From contig VHZZ01001399.1 of the NCBI GenBank assembly GCA_009801015.1, positions 51,506 through 81,834 on the forward strand: DNA of 30,329 nt, in the 5' to 3' direction. Numbering within the stretch: the first letter of the stretch is position 1; each line of letters starts with the position of its first letter. Both the position numbers and the translations under genes were made by a program. The notes beneath the pieces are model-generated. The model had not been told where the DNA came from and ran no database searches. It was given only the letters and a program-made list of their open reading frames with translations. Shown piece by piece: positions 9,304 to 19,200 of this stretch. This DNA comes from Silene noctiflora (taxonomy: Eukaryota; Streptophyta; Magnoliopsida; Caryophyllales; Caryophyllaceae).

Positions 9304-10747
9304 GTTACTTGACATCTGCATTTTGTAATTACCTATTAGTGTCTATAAAACCAGTGTTATTATTTACTACACCGTATTATTTACCAACATAATAATCTTT
9401 ACTCGGCTAATCAATTTGTTATTTTTGGCATTATATGTCTTTAGTTTTTATTTCTCTTTCAAATCCATAAATCATGATATCTTAATATTTTTAAATCTTT
9501 CCGGTGTTTATTATAATAATTAATGTAAACATAGTTACAAAAGATTAATTGGTCATGTTGATATGTGTCCAAGTGTTAGGTGGCTAGTACTTGGTTGTGT
9601 TGGAGTGTTGAGGAGTGGAGTGGGAAAGTGTACAGATAAGACTGACGATGCCAATTTTCAACAGCGATGTTTTGCTGTGGAGAGCTGCCCAATCTTTCGG
9701 TGTGCTAGTAACGTATTTGTGACTCTGTCACCACCAATCTTATATAAGACGATCTTACAAAATCGTTACAGAAACTAATTTTGTTCAAAGATTTCTCCTA
9801 CGAATAATTTTATAAAATAACTTTATATAAATATTTAATTTTTACGAAACTATTTCTACGGTGTTAGAAATTAGAATCATGCATGTATGTGTCGACATCG
9901 AGTTATAGAGCCTATGAAAATGCTTAAATGTTGTTTTTGCGACACGTGGAGAGAACCTTGGAGATTTTATGTCTTGTGTTTAGTCTGTTGGTTTCAAAAT
10001 GAACCATAGTAGTATGTGTCATGAGTCATGACCGCAACTATGAAGTCCATAGTTTCGCAAAAGAAAAAAAAAAAAAAAAAAAAAACTATGAAGTCCATAG
10101 TAATAAGACATGGGAATAGTATATAAGATGTATATACAATACAGTAAGTCCATCTTGTGACGGGCTAGTAACGGATCAAGTCACACAATTTTCTTAAAAG
10201 TTTGACGACTCAATTACATTTATCAATTTGTTTTATTTTAAGACAATCTTTTGTTTAAAGCGGGTGTATACTTGTATACTAGTTTATACACTCATTAATT
10301 CCATAATACTCGTATTTGGATTTTGGAAGACACTTACAGTAATTGTAGACTTGGCAAAATAAACATATAAAATTTAAAACACTAGTATTTTCCCCTTATA
10401 AAATAAATTAAACGTAAACTATTCACCGTGTGAGAGTGGGTTATAATTTACATACTCAATGTACCTTGTAGGGTTTAGGGATGGAGTTGAATATCAAACT
10501 ATCAAAGGAATGTGGATAGAGTGATGGTGAATTAGCGATTATGTAAGGAATGAGGTGTTATATTGCTTCGAGTGGTACCTAACAAAGTAACAAGTTTGCG
10601 ACGGCTAGCCGACTATGCATATACTTATATTCTTATTAAAATTGTTTCTCAAGTTGAAATAACAACTTCCCCTACAAAACTAGAATACTTGGTCAATTTT
10701 GTTGAGACGTCCTTGTGGCAACTTCAGTTAATTAGGTTACGTTACTT
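9304..10747. other. intergenic DNA without a recognised gene
   Basis: AT-rich spacer. Open frames at 9563-9778 and 10563-10769 have no recognisable domain, promoter or splice context. The only supported structure is the small retroposed tail at 10036-10101. Confidence 0.45.
10036..10101 (+). mobile_element. tiny retroposed poly-A tail with 18-bp target duplication
   Basis: AACTATGAAGTCCATAGT is present at 10036-10053 and again, identically, at 10084-10101. The 30 bases between are TTCGCAAAAG followed by a pure A run. A long direct repeat closing right after an A run is the hallmark of target-primed reverse transcription, here with nearly the whole body missing. Perfect identity of the 18-bp repeat suggests a recent event. 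The source RNA cannot be named from ten bases. Confidence 0.7.
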
Positions 10748-10901
10748 CTGTGGCGGAGCCAGAATTTAAATGTAGGGGTGAAAAAATTTAAGAGGACAAC
10801 TAGTAATGAAATAAGGTACGCTTGAAGAATTCGAAATTTTTTGAAAATATCATCCGTCAAGAGGTGAGTGCCTTTACTAACCCACCTAGCTCCACCCCAC
10901 T
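10748..10901. mobile_element. degraded hAT-type MITE
   Basis: The left end CTGTGGCGGAGCCAGAATTT and the right end CCTAGCTCCACCCCACT (reverse complement AGTGGGGTGGAGCTAGG) form imperfect inverted ends of the same type as the elements at 5024 and 7443, and the length (154 bp) is similar. No matching 8-bp flank is left, so the edges are approximate. Confidence 0.5.
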
Positions 10902-10963
10902 CTGTCCATGATTTTCACCTTAATAGACTATGTTGTTTTCGAGTTCGATCATGAATGACCAAT

Positions 10964-11134
10964 TGTAACACCCTAAGAGATTTAGAGGAAAGTTGTCCCA
11001 CATTTGGAAAATAAGGAGTTTATGAGATGTTTATAAAGGATTTCATTCACCACTTATTAACAAGGTTTTGTGCTTTTGGCTTAATTAAGTGAAGACAAAT
11101 AATGGCCCAAAGGTACACGGGTTAGGTTGTTATA
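10964..11134. mobile_element. short solo LTR with 5-bp target duplication
   Basis: A 171-bp segment starting TGTAACACCC and ending GGTTGTTATA, roughly inverted ends of the LTR type TGTAACACCC...GGTGTTACA. It is flanked by identical CCAAT at 10959-10963 and 11135-11139. Inside is GTCCCACATTTGG, a motif frequent near the start of plant LTRs, followed by TATA-like GTTTATAAAGG. No internal domain or second LTR is nearby, so it is a solo LTR from LTR-LTR recombination, or a relic of a very short TRIM-type element. The orientation is probably plus, judged by the TATA-like site. Family not determined. Confidence 0.68.
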
Positions 11135-11139
11135 CCAAT

Positions 11140-11272
11140 ATTACAATTCCATCGAATAGGAGAGTATTATTTTCAACATTTGTTGTAAAACTTTTTAGTA
11201 TTAATGTTAAGTTTGTGAGCTCATTCGCATAAACATCGAGTTCAAAAACTTAAAATGTAATTAAAATAATAT
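11140..11272. other. short AT-rich spacer
   Basis: Between the short solo LTR and the Stowaway MITE. No recognised feature. Confidence 0.4.
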
Positions 11273-11425
11273 TTCCTCCATCTCGATAATTTATATTGTT
11301 CCACTTTCCTTTTTGGGTGGATTTAAGTATATAGCTAATAAACTAAAGAGGATATGTGATTTGTATTTTAAATATTACTGAATTTAGAAAATGAACAAGT
11401 ACAATAAATTGGGATGCATGGAGTA
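11273..11425. mobile_element. Stowaway-like MITE
   Basis: About 150 bp. The left end contains CCTCCATCTCGATAATTTAT. The right end, reverse-complemented, contains ACTCCATGCATCCCAATTTA. These are diverged forms of the Stowaway ends CTCCCTCCGTCCCAATTTAT. A TA follows the right end (11424-11425); the left TA is unclear. Non-coding and AT-rich. Mobilised in trans by Tc1/mariner-type transposase according to family knowledge. Confidence 0.55.
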
Positions 11426-12016
11426 ACATATAAGCTCACTTAATTTTAGTATCTACGATAAAAGACTAAAATACTTCGAATAACTTAAAAAGTTTAAACG
11501 CGTAGAAAAATACATACAAGTCCAGTTAAAATTTATGTGTTTATATGATGTTATTATACATTTGGATGTATAATTTTCTTCACCATTATGTAAAAAACCT
11601 CGTCATTTTTTTTGGGAGTTGCTTTTTTTCGCCCGAGTTTTTACTAATATCGCCCATATTATGACATAACTTTCCAATTCTACCCTTATCTCAATTTCTC
11701 TCTTACTAATATTTTAGCATTGTCTAATTTTTAAGAAAACTTCAATCATGTACAATGGCAAAAAAAACGAGAAAACGAGGTAAATCAATCGGATTTGATT
11801 GATACACTTATTAAAAAAATTATTAAAATTAAAAAGAAATTTTTGACTACAGCATTCCCCAAAGCCAGACTAGTACTAGTACTTGGTGGATATATCATAT
11901 ACGAGTATCATATATCATATAAGGAGTATATTGATAGGAAGGAAATCACTTCAAAGTGCTATTCTTTATTCTTCATAAACGTAATTGTTTCTGCAGCATC
12001 AGTCTCAATGGCGGTA
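11426..12016. other. intergenic DNA without a recognised gene
   Basis: AT-rich spacer up to the minus-strand solo LTR. The open frame at 11795-12034 runs into the LTR edge and has low-complexity Lys/Ile composition, so I do not regard it as a gene. Confidence 0.45.
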
Positions 12017-12021
12017 GACAT

Positions 12022-12786
12022 TGTTGGAAAGTAAGACGTAACAATGAGACAGAGAAGAGAAACTTATCGAACAGGAAGGAAAGCAGTGTCGTGGTAAGAT
12101 GGCCACTGACTTGAAAACTATTACGGCACGACCGCGGTGGTAATCGTCTCACGCCGGTAGTTCCCCAAGGGTTACACTGCGACACCCGTACACAACCACT
12201 TGTGTATAAGCGCCTTGGAACAAACAGAAACGAACCCAGGAACATTCAGAAGCAGAAGAGAGGAAGAGAGTGTTTGAGAGATGAGAAGTGGAAATTGTGT
12301 GTCTACTGCTCAGGAAGGCTGCTCTATTTATACAGAAAATAGAGCAGTTGAAGAATCAAAAACGCTCCAGTCAAACGTCATTAAGAGCCTAATTAACGCC
12401 CTTAATTTCTGCATTAACCGTAATATTCTGATTCCCTTACCGTTACAGATCTTACACAAAAGATCCACTGAATGTGGACAACCCATAACACACACAAGCC
12501 CAAAAAGGTAAAAGAGGGTCGTTGGCCCGCACCGCAGGTGCTCTACCCAAACCCAAACCCAAACCTGAGCCCGAGCTCGAGCCGGGCCGGGCGCGCGCGT
12601 GTGTGTGTTTGGACCGAAACCCACAGGCCCAACAAACACTACAAAAGCCTCCTTGGTCCAATCTCTTACTCCTACTAAGAAGTAGAAGTAATATANACAA
12701 GAGGAAAGGAGCTCTCCCCACCAATGTGGGATAGAGAACAAACCAAAAAATTGGTTTTAAGCTTTTGTTTGGCATCACTGCCAACA
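12022..12786 (-). mobile_element. solo LTR (765 bp), minus strand
   Basis: The segment begins TGTTGGAAAG and ends CTGCCAACA, so it has the inverted LTR tips TGTTGG...CCAACA. It is flanked by identical GACAT at 12017-12021 and 12787-12791. On the minus strand it has TGTATAAATAGAGC (12321-12335, complemented), a good TATA box about 450 bases from the LTR start, which sets the orientation. It also has CCCACATTGGTGGGGAG near the start, a motif common in plant LTRs. No primer site or internal region follows, so this is a fossil left by recombination between two LTRs. It contains a (CCCAAA)n and GC/GT-rich patch at about 12546-12610 and one unknown base (12696). Open frames inside it are incidental. 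Confidence 0.82.
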
Positions 12787-12791
12787 GACAT

Positions 12792-12917
12792 AAATTGATA
12801 TCTCTAAGCGCTGAGGAAATACTTCTTTAGTATGTCATGCTGCCAACCCAACAAAGGCCATGGCAATGTCGTGTGGCCAACAAGACACACCCACAGCCAT
12901 GTCATGTGGCAAATACG
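12792..12917. repeat. left flank of the copia insertion, part of a short tandem repeat
   Basis: The stretch contains repeated variants of CACACCCACAGCCATGTC followed by GTGTGGCCAAC. A very similar unit (CCCACAGCCAGGTCGTGT) lies just beyond the right end of the copia element at about 17688-17705. The element therefore landed in a small, diverged tandem repeat with a unit of about 33 bp. Confidence 0.5.
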
Positions 12918-12922
12918 ACACA

Positions 12923-13138
12923 TATTGGAATATGGATCCCGAGTAAATATAGCAACCNNNNNNNNNNNNNNNNNNNNNNNNNNNNNNNNTCAATGTATTT
13001 GTTTGTTTCCTATTTTTTCCTTATTGATAGGAGTAAGTTATGGTAGGAGTTTAGGGGTTTGTATCTATATAAGCTAGGTTGTATTACGTATTTCTGCATC
13101 AATAAAACTTATGCAATTCTCCATTTCCAAATTTCACA
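12923..13138 (+). repeat. left LTR of the copia element
   Basis: 216 bp, from TATTGGAATATGG to AATTTCACA. It contains a TATA box (TATATAAG, about 13066-13073) and a polyadenylation-type AATAAA near its end. Positions 12958-12989 are unknown bases; the right LTR has exactly 32 bases at the same place, so the gap size is right. The tip is TA rather than the usual TG, and both LTRs share this. Confidence 0.92.
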
Positions 13139-13150
13139 TGGTATCAGGGC
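13139..13150 (+). other. primer binding site of the copia element
   Basis: TGGTATCAGGGC directly follows the left LTR. It differs at one base from TGGTATCAGAGC, the usual plant site complementary to initiator-Met tRNA, which primes minus-strand DNA synthesis in this family. Confidence 0.85.
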
Positions 13151-13197
13151 AATAACATTGCTCAAATTTTTTTTTTTCAAACACAAATATAACCATC

Positions 13198-16100
13198 ATG
13201 CCTGGAGGGAGTGGTGATAAATTGAAAGGCACTGGTCCAAAGACCATCCCGATAATCTCACCACTGTATCTCCATCCTTCCGAAAGTCCAAATCTCACCG
13301 TCACACAAATCATATTCAATGGCAATAATTACGATTTGTGGGCAGATGCGGTAAAGAATGGCTTAGACACTAAGAACAAATTAGCTTTCCTAGAAGGGAG
13401 AGTCGAGCAGCCAGAATCCGATGAAGGCGAGGAGACCATCGAAACCGTGGCTTGGAGGCAATGTAACGCAATGGTAAAAGCATGGTTGCGTAATGTGATT
13501 GACGAAAAATTACACCCGAGCATCACTTTTTCGCAATATGTGTCGGAGATATGGGAAGAATTGCGTGCTCGATATTCGGCTGGAAATGCACCGAGAGTTC
13601 ATCAATTGAAGGGTGAACTTAATGAATGCAAGCAAGGTAGCGATACGGTGGTCGAGTATTATACTCGATTGAAATCCATATGGGATGAATTGGGAAATTA
13701 TAGCAAAATTAAGAACTGCACTTGCGGAGCCCCTGCTTCGATAGCCAAAGAACGAGAAGAGGAGAAGGTGCACCAATTCCTTATGGGATTGGATTCGAAA
13801 CTATATGGGAATGTGAGAACCAATCTATTGATGGAAGAACCCATTGTTACCCTAACCCGTGCATATGCTATTGTTCTCCATGAGGAGAGGCACACGTCTA
13901 TGACCAAAGTCAAGGACGACAAGATAGAAGCGGCGATGGCGGTTCGAAGCAGTGGCGGCTATGGCAGAGGATGGCATCAGAAAGGGGAGAATGACGAATC
14001 TAATGGACCACCTCAATGCACATATTGTGGTAAATTTTATCACACAGAAGACAATTGTTATTCTAAGCATGGCTTTGATGCTGTTCGGTCACGAGACAGA
14101 GGACGAGGACGGAGAGGAAGCACTGTCCGTGGAGGACGCGGCAGAGGAAGGGGCCTCAACCAGGACCAGCATCAGGCGAATGCGGTGGGGCAGTCAGGCG
14201 CAAAGGATACGGACACCACACAACAGAACTTCGCTTTCACGAATGAAGAAATTGAAAGGTTGAAGATTTTGCTAAAAGGGAGTCCTGATAGTAGTGACAA
14301 ATTGAAAGGTATGAAATTAACCATCGATGTTGAATGGATGATTGACAGTGGGCGTTCTCACCACATGACAGGAAAGCAAGAGTTACTGGTAAATACTTGG
14401 GTCGAAAATAATTATTCGACAATTAGCTTACCGGATGGCAGACAAGTCGAGGCAAGGATACATGGAGAAATTCATTTGAGTGAAAATTTCATATTGAGAG
14501 ATGTTTTATTTGTTCCTACTCTCACTTGCGATTTAATCTCCGTCAAGCAATTAATTAGTGAGAATAACTGCATTGTGGTTTTTCACTCAGATTTTTGTGA
14601 AATACAGGACCTGAATACGAAGACGACGATTGGACGCGGTGAACATCGACATGGGGTGTATTATTTTCAATCGAAGAAGGACGAGATCGTGGCTCAAGCT
14701 AAGGTTACGAAGGAAGCTCGTTTATGGCATAAGAGACTTGGACACCCGTGTAAGAGTATTTTTCCTCATTTTTCTGCTTTAATTGGTAGTAATTTACATT
14801 GGACATCGGACACGGTTTGCGATTCTTGTTGTAGGGCAAAACAATCACGTACTCCTTTCAAATTGAATAATAAACGATGTGATTTTTTATTCGGTTTAAT
14901 ACATTGTGATATATGGGGACCCTACAAGGTTGCTAGTTTGACACGAGCTCCTTATTTTTTGACTATTGTGGATGACCGTAGTCGGGGAGTTTGGGTATAC
15001 CTTATGAAAGAAAAGAGTGAAGCCGGAGATTATATGAATTTTTTTTGTCAAATGGTAAAAACCCAGTTTGAGACTTGTGTCAAAATAATACAAAGTGACA
15101 ATGGAACGGAATTGTTAGCTGGACCGATGCGAGAATATTATGAGGAAAATGGGATTATTTTTCAAACTAGCAATACTCGTACACCTCAACAGAATGGTCG
15201 CGTCGAAAGAAAGCATCGTCACATATTAGAAAAAGCTCGAGCTTTGCGTTTCGAAAGTAGTTTGCCTTTGCATTTTTGGGGTGAATGTGTATTAACAGTT
15301 GCTTACTTGATAAATCGTACACCCACACCTTTGTTAGACGGAAAAACTCCTTTTGAAATTTTGTATGCTAAGCGACCGAATTATGAGAATATCAAAGTTT
15401 TTGGTTGCTTATGCTATGTGTATAATAATGATAAAAATCGTGATAAGTTTGATGAACGAGGAAAACGATGTGTCTTTATTGGGTATCCACATAGCAAAAA
15501 GGGATGGAAGGTTTATGATATTAAGGAGAAACGAGTTTTTGTATCCCGCTGCACATAACGACAAAACCGACGAGACTCGGGTAGCCAGGGGGAGTTTGGG
15601 TACAAAAACATGGGTTGATAATGATGATGCCATAGTGGATACGGAGGTAGACAATGTTGAGCCAATGGAGACACACAACATTGAGCATACAAGTGATCAA
15701 GTACATGACAGTAGTGAGCCTATCGCTACCCAACCAGAGACCGACATGGGACGTGGAGCTCGACAAAAGTTTGAGCCGGCTTGGAAAAAGGACTATTATT
15801 GCAAATCGATGAGAGTAATCACCCCCGCTCAAGATGCTTGCCGAGGTCAGTCGAAGTCTTCGACTTCAGGTACACGATATCCCCTTGCTAATTATATTTC
15901 TAATAATTGTTTTTCCAAGTCCCATAAATGTTTTCTTGCTAAGATTGGTGAGCTTAGGGAACCTAATTCATACCGTGAGGCTGCTAAGAATTCAAAATGG
16001 CGTGAGGCCATGCGTAAGGAGATTGACGCTCTAGAAGCAAATGGCACTTGGAGAATCGAGGATTTGCCGAAAGGAAAGAAGGCCATTGGATGCAAGTGGG

Positions 16101-17459
16101 TATACAAGATCAAATATCATGCTAATGACGAGATTGAAAGATATAAGGCAAGACTTGTAGCTCAAGGGTTTACTCAAGTCTAAGGCATTGATTTTCATGA
16201 AACATATGCACCCGTTGCAAAAATGACGAGTGTGCGATGCATGCTTGCCGTAGCCGTGAAAAAGGGATGGATTATTGAACAATTAGATGTCAACAACGTT
16301 TTTTTGCATGGTGATCTTGAGGAGGATGTTTACATGCGAATTCTGCAAGGCTTTGAAAGAGACAAAGGTACGAAATTTTGCAAATAATAAAGTCTATTTA
16401 TGGTTTAAAACAGGCTTCGCGTAATTGGTTTGCTAAACTTACCGTATCTATGAAAAATTATGGTTTTGTGCAATCCATGGAGGACTATTCTTTGTTTACA
16501 TTGAATCGAGACGGAAATTATTGGAGTCTTAGTGTATGTTGATGATATGATCGTGATTGGTAATAATCGGTTGGCTTGTGACAATTTTAAGACGTTTTTG
16601 GATTCGAAATTTGGCATTAAGGACTTGGAGAAACTCAAGTATTTCCTCGGCATTGAGGTTACTCATGGGTCACAAGGTTTATTTCTCATCAAAGGAAGTA
16701 TATGCAATTAATATCGTCGAAGATAGTGGCATGGCAGGGACGAAGCCAGCCTACACGCCTATTCCGACTCGTCATAATTTGGCCCTTGCAAAGGGTCCGA
16801 TTTTGAAGGACATTATGAAGTATAAAAGGTTGGTTGGTCGTTTGGTGTATTTGACAATTACTAGACCAGACCTTGTTTACTCCGTACATATTTTATCTCA
16901 ATTCGTGAATGAACCAAAGACGGAGCATTGGGATGCGGCATTAAGAGTGGTGCGTTATGTTAAAAAAAATACGAGTAAGGGCATTACATTGAAGGCGAAT
17001 TCTGATTATCAACTTGAAGGATATTGTGATTCGGATTATGCTGCTTGTCCTCTGACACGACGGTCTTTAAGTGGCTATTTTGTATCTCTTGGTGGATCAC
17101 CCATCTCATGGCGCGCGAAGAAACAGGTCACGGTGGCCAAGTCGACGGCTGAAGCGGAGTATAGGGTCATGGGTGCGGTTACTAGTGAATTGTTATGGGT
17201 TAAATCGTTTCTTGGCTCCTTGGGCGTTTTTCACACAAAACCACATATATCGAAGAATCCTGTGTTTCATGATCGTACGAAACACATCGAAGTAGACTGT
17301 CATTTCGTACGCCAACATTTGGTGTCCAACGAAATCACTGCACGGCACGTTTCCAGCAAAGAACAAACCGCTGATTTGTTCACGAAGGCGCTAGGAGGAG
17401 AGGTCTTCGATCATTTGCTTTTCAAGTTGGGTCTCGGAATGCCCCGTGCTCCAACTTGA
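13198..17459 (+). pseudogene. gag-pol region of the copia element, broken
   Basis: Parts in order, with approximate places: a gag segment of the plant copia type (about 13250-13900); a zinc knuckle of form CX2CX4HX4C (about 14018-14060); an aspartic protease region with DSG (about 14340); an integrase zinc-binding region (WHKRLGH, about 14725) and catalytic core with GPY and SDNG (about 14900-15130); the start of reverse transcriptase (GCKWVYKIK and YKARLVAQGF, about 16090-16170) and its YVDDM site (about 16540); and RNase H with YCDSDYA and AEAEY (about 17020-17165). In life such a region makes a single polyprotein for virus-like particles in the cytoplasm. Here it is a fossil and does not read through. 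Confidence 0.92.
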
Positions 17460-17466
17460 GGGGGAG

Positions 17467-17682
17467 TATTGGAATATGGATCCCGAGTAAATATAGCAAC
17501 CTTACATATTCTTTTTGACTGTATCTTTTGTACTCAATGTATTTGTTTGTTTCCTATTTTTTCCTTATGGATAGGAGTAAGTTATGGTAGGAGGTTAGGG
17601 GTTTGTATCTATATAAGCTAGGTTGTATTACGTATTTCTGCATCAATAAAACTTATGCAATTCTCCATTTCCAAATTTCACA
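17467..17682 (+). repeat. right LTR of the copia element
   Basis: 216 bp, complete, preceded by the purine tract GAGGGGGAG (about 17458-17466) that primes plus-strand synthesis. It differs from the left LTR at two comparable positions. TATATAAG lies at about 17607-17615 and AATAAA near 17645. Followed by the target duplication ACACA (17683-17687). Confidence 0.93.
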
Positions 17683-17687
17683 ACACA

Positions 17688-17990
17688 CCCACAGCCAGGT
17701 CGTGTAACCAACGTGACAACCCCACCGCTACGCCATGCACCCAACAAGATATTCCCACAGCTAACTGAGCTAAGTGGACCACCCAACACTACACACCCAT
17801 TGCTACTCCCACCAATTATCGCAATTGGCCACCATCTTCTCCGCCGCACAACTCAGTCGCCTTAGAGGCAGCCGTGTATGCCGCACGAACACGACATACC
17901 CACAAACTACTCAAATTGTTGTTCAATTAAGGGAATTTGCATATTAGTAGTTTACCACTAATCTAACCGGTTTTCCAGAATTTATGGTTT
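17688..17990. other. spacer between the copia element and the next solo LTR
   Basis: C-rich sequence with repeats of CACCCA/CCAACA type, continuing the left flank of the copia insertion. No gene or element ends recognised. Confidence 0.4.
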
Positions 17991-17995
17991 TGAAT

Positions 17996-18471
17996 TGTTG
18001 GAAGTAATGCTAAGGCTAGCAATGTTGTCTAAATACATTGTATTAAAGAAATGTCTTTCATTGCCTCATAAAAGCATCGCACCATTACTTGCATGTTTAT
18101 TGCCATAACTCCATGTTTATGGCCCATGAATGCCATGATTATAGTGGTGGTTATGCCACTAACATTGTGATTATGAGGCTAATTAATCACTATAAATAGA
18201 GAAGTGTAGTCATTTTAGAAAGATACATCTTCTATATTTCTCTTACTACTTTTCTATGATAATTTTGAGCATACCATATGAGTTCCAATTCCTAATTGTT
18301 GAGTATACAACTTTTAGGAGTGTTGTGTGACTTGGGGGACGACATTCATTCCGATTTGTACTGTAGTCGGGGCGATTTCGTTTCTCATTCAGTGGCCTCC
18401 ATACCACGATACAACAACATATATTCTCTCAATATATATTCGCCCTATAGTGACCCTATATATTTCCAACA
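17996..18471 (+). mobile_element. solo LTR (476 bp), plus strand
   Basis: It begins TGTTGGAAGTAATG and ends ATATTTCCAACA, giving the inverted tips TGTTGG...CCAACA. It is flanked by identical TGAAT at 17991-17995 and 18472-18476. A TATA box (TATAAATA, 18191-18198) sets the plus orientation. No primer site follows and no internal region is present, so it is a solo LTR fossil. It shares tip sequence with the LTR at 12022 but the bodies look unrelated. Its type is probably copia-like, from the tips only. Confidence 0.82.
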
Positions 18472-18476
18472 TGAAT

Positions 18477-18895
18477 TACTTTTATTTTATTAATTATTCT
18501 ATACCTAATTACCAATTTCAACCTAACTAAAATAAAATGAAAATTAAAGAGACTACATTGCCTTATTCTTATGGTAAATTGTTAATGATTAAGAAATTTG
18601 TTATGGTCGTAAGTGGAGGATTAATGTCTTCAAAAGTGTGCTGGGAAGAGAGGTTGTATGTTTGATCATGAATTACACTATTAGTTAAATTAATGTAAGG
18701 GTAATTCCGTCATCTATACGGGCATTAATAGTAATTTATAAGCGATAAAAAAAAAAGTGTTTTTTTTTTATCCTAATTAAAATTTCCATATAGAAGTGAA
18801 ATGATTTAGAGGTGATAGTAGGCTTGACCGGACATTCACATTTAAAATGGACAAACATGTAGGTTAGGCTTTGATTGGGCAAAATGTATGGGCTT
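18477..18895. other. AT-rich spacer
   Basis: No gene or element recognised. It runs up to the first copy of the 38-bp direct repeat. Confidence 0.4.
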
Positions 18896-19088
18896 ATTTG
18901 TTTGACCCATGCAGGTTAAACAGGTGTTCGGCCCATTTTAGTCCACTGGATCGATTTTTTCACAATTGTCGTGTAAACTCATTTTTAGATAAGACTTGTC
19001 CAATAACATTAGACCCAAAAAAATTACTTAATAAAAATATAAAATTACTCATTTGTTTGACCCATGCAGGTTAAACTGGTGTTCAGCC
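18896..19088. repeat. 38-bp direct repeat, 155 bases apart
   Basis: ATTTGTTTGACCCATGCAGG with the following 18 bases occurs at 18896-18933 and 19051-19088, with 36 of 38 identical. This looks like two copies of a tandem unit of about 155 bp whose second copy is cut off by the SINE-like T tract that starts at 19089. Non-coding. Confidence 0.65.
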
Positions 19089-19200
19089 TTTTTTTTTTTT
19101 TTTTTTTTTTTAAATGATCGTATTATGTCGCCGGTGAGAATTGAACCCCAACTTCATGATTTGGGTGAGAAAGGTCTTACCATTTGAGTTACTTTTGTTC
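19089..19200 (-). mobile_element. tRNA-derived SINE, minus strand
   Basis: On the minus strand it reads as an A-box (TAACTCAAATGGTAAGACC, complement of about 19170-19191), a B-box (GGGGTTCAATTCTC, complement of about 19136-19149), a short tRNA-unrelated part and a long A tail (T tract at 19089-19112). Box order and spacing fit a pol III-transcribed SINE moved by LINE enzymes. Flanks GTTCAGCC and GTTCTTCC may be a worn target duplication. Edges within about 15 bases. Confidence 0.62.

Larger units (their letters stand above)
12923..17682 (+). mobile_element. Ty1/copia LTR retrotransposon, broken
   Basis: A 4.76-kb element flanked by ACACA at 12918-12922 and 17683-17687. Its parts in order are the left LTR, a primer site resembling the initiator-Met tRNA complement, gag, protease, integrase, reverse transcriptase and RNase H, a purine tract (GAGGGGGAG), and the right LTR. 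Integrase before reverse transcriptase defines Ty1/copia. Both LTRs are 216 bp and differ at 2 of 184 comparable bases, with 32 bases unknown in the left one. At commonly used plant rates this implies insertion roughly 0.4-0.8 million years ago. The element is broken, with roughly four to six breaks in its reading region, so it is a young fossil. The lineage inside copia was not determined. Confidence 0.95.

Noticed and set aside
9563-9778. 71-residue open frame
   Set aside because: No domain, no promoter, no splice context; Cys-rich composition alone does not make it a peptide gene.
12546-12567. CCCAAA repeats as interstitial telomere sequence
   Set aside because: Plant telomere repeats are CCCTAAA; this run is short, differs in unit and lies inside an LTR.
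12328-12784. Long minus-strand and plus-strand open frames near 12330-12780
   Set aside because: They lie wholly within a solo LTR with clear tips and target duplication; the composition comes from CCCAAA and GC/GT runs.
12923-18471. The copia element and the neighbouring solo LTRs as one large element
   Set aside because: Each has its own different target duplication (GACAT, ACACA, TGAAT) and the LTR bodies do not match each other.
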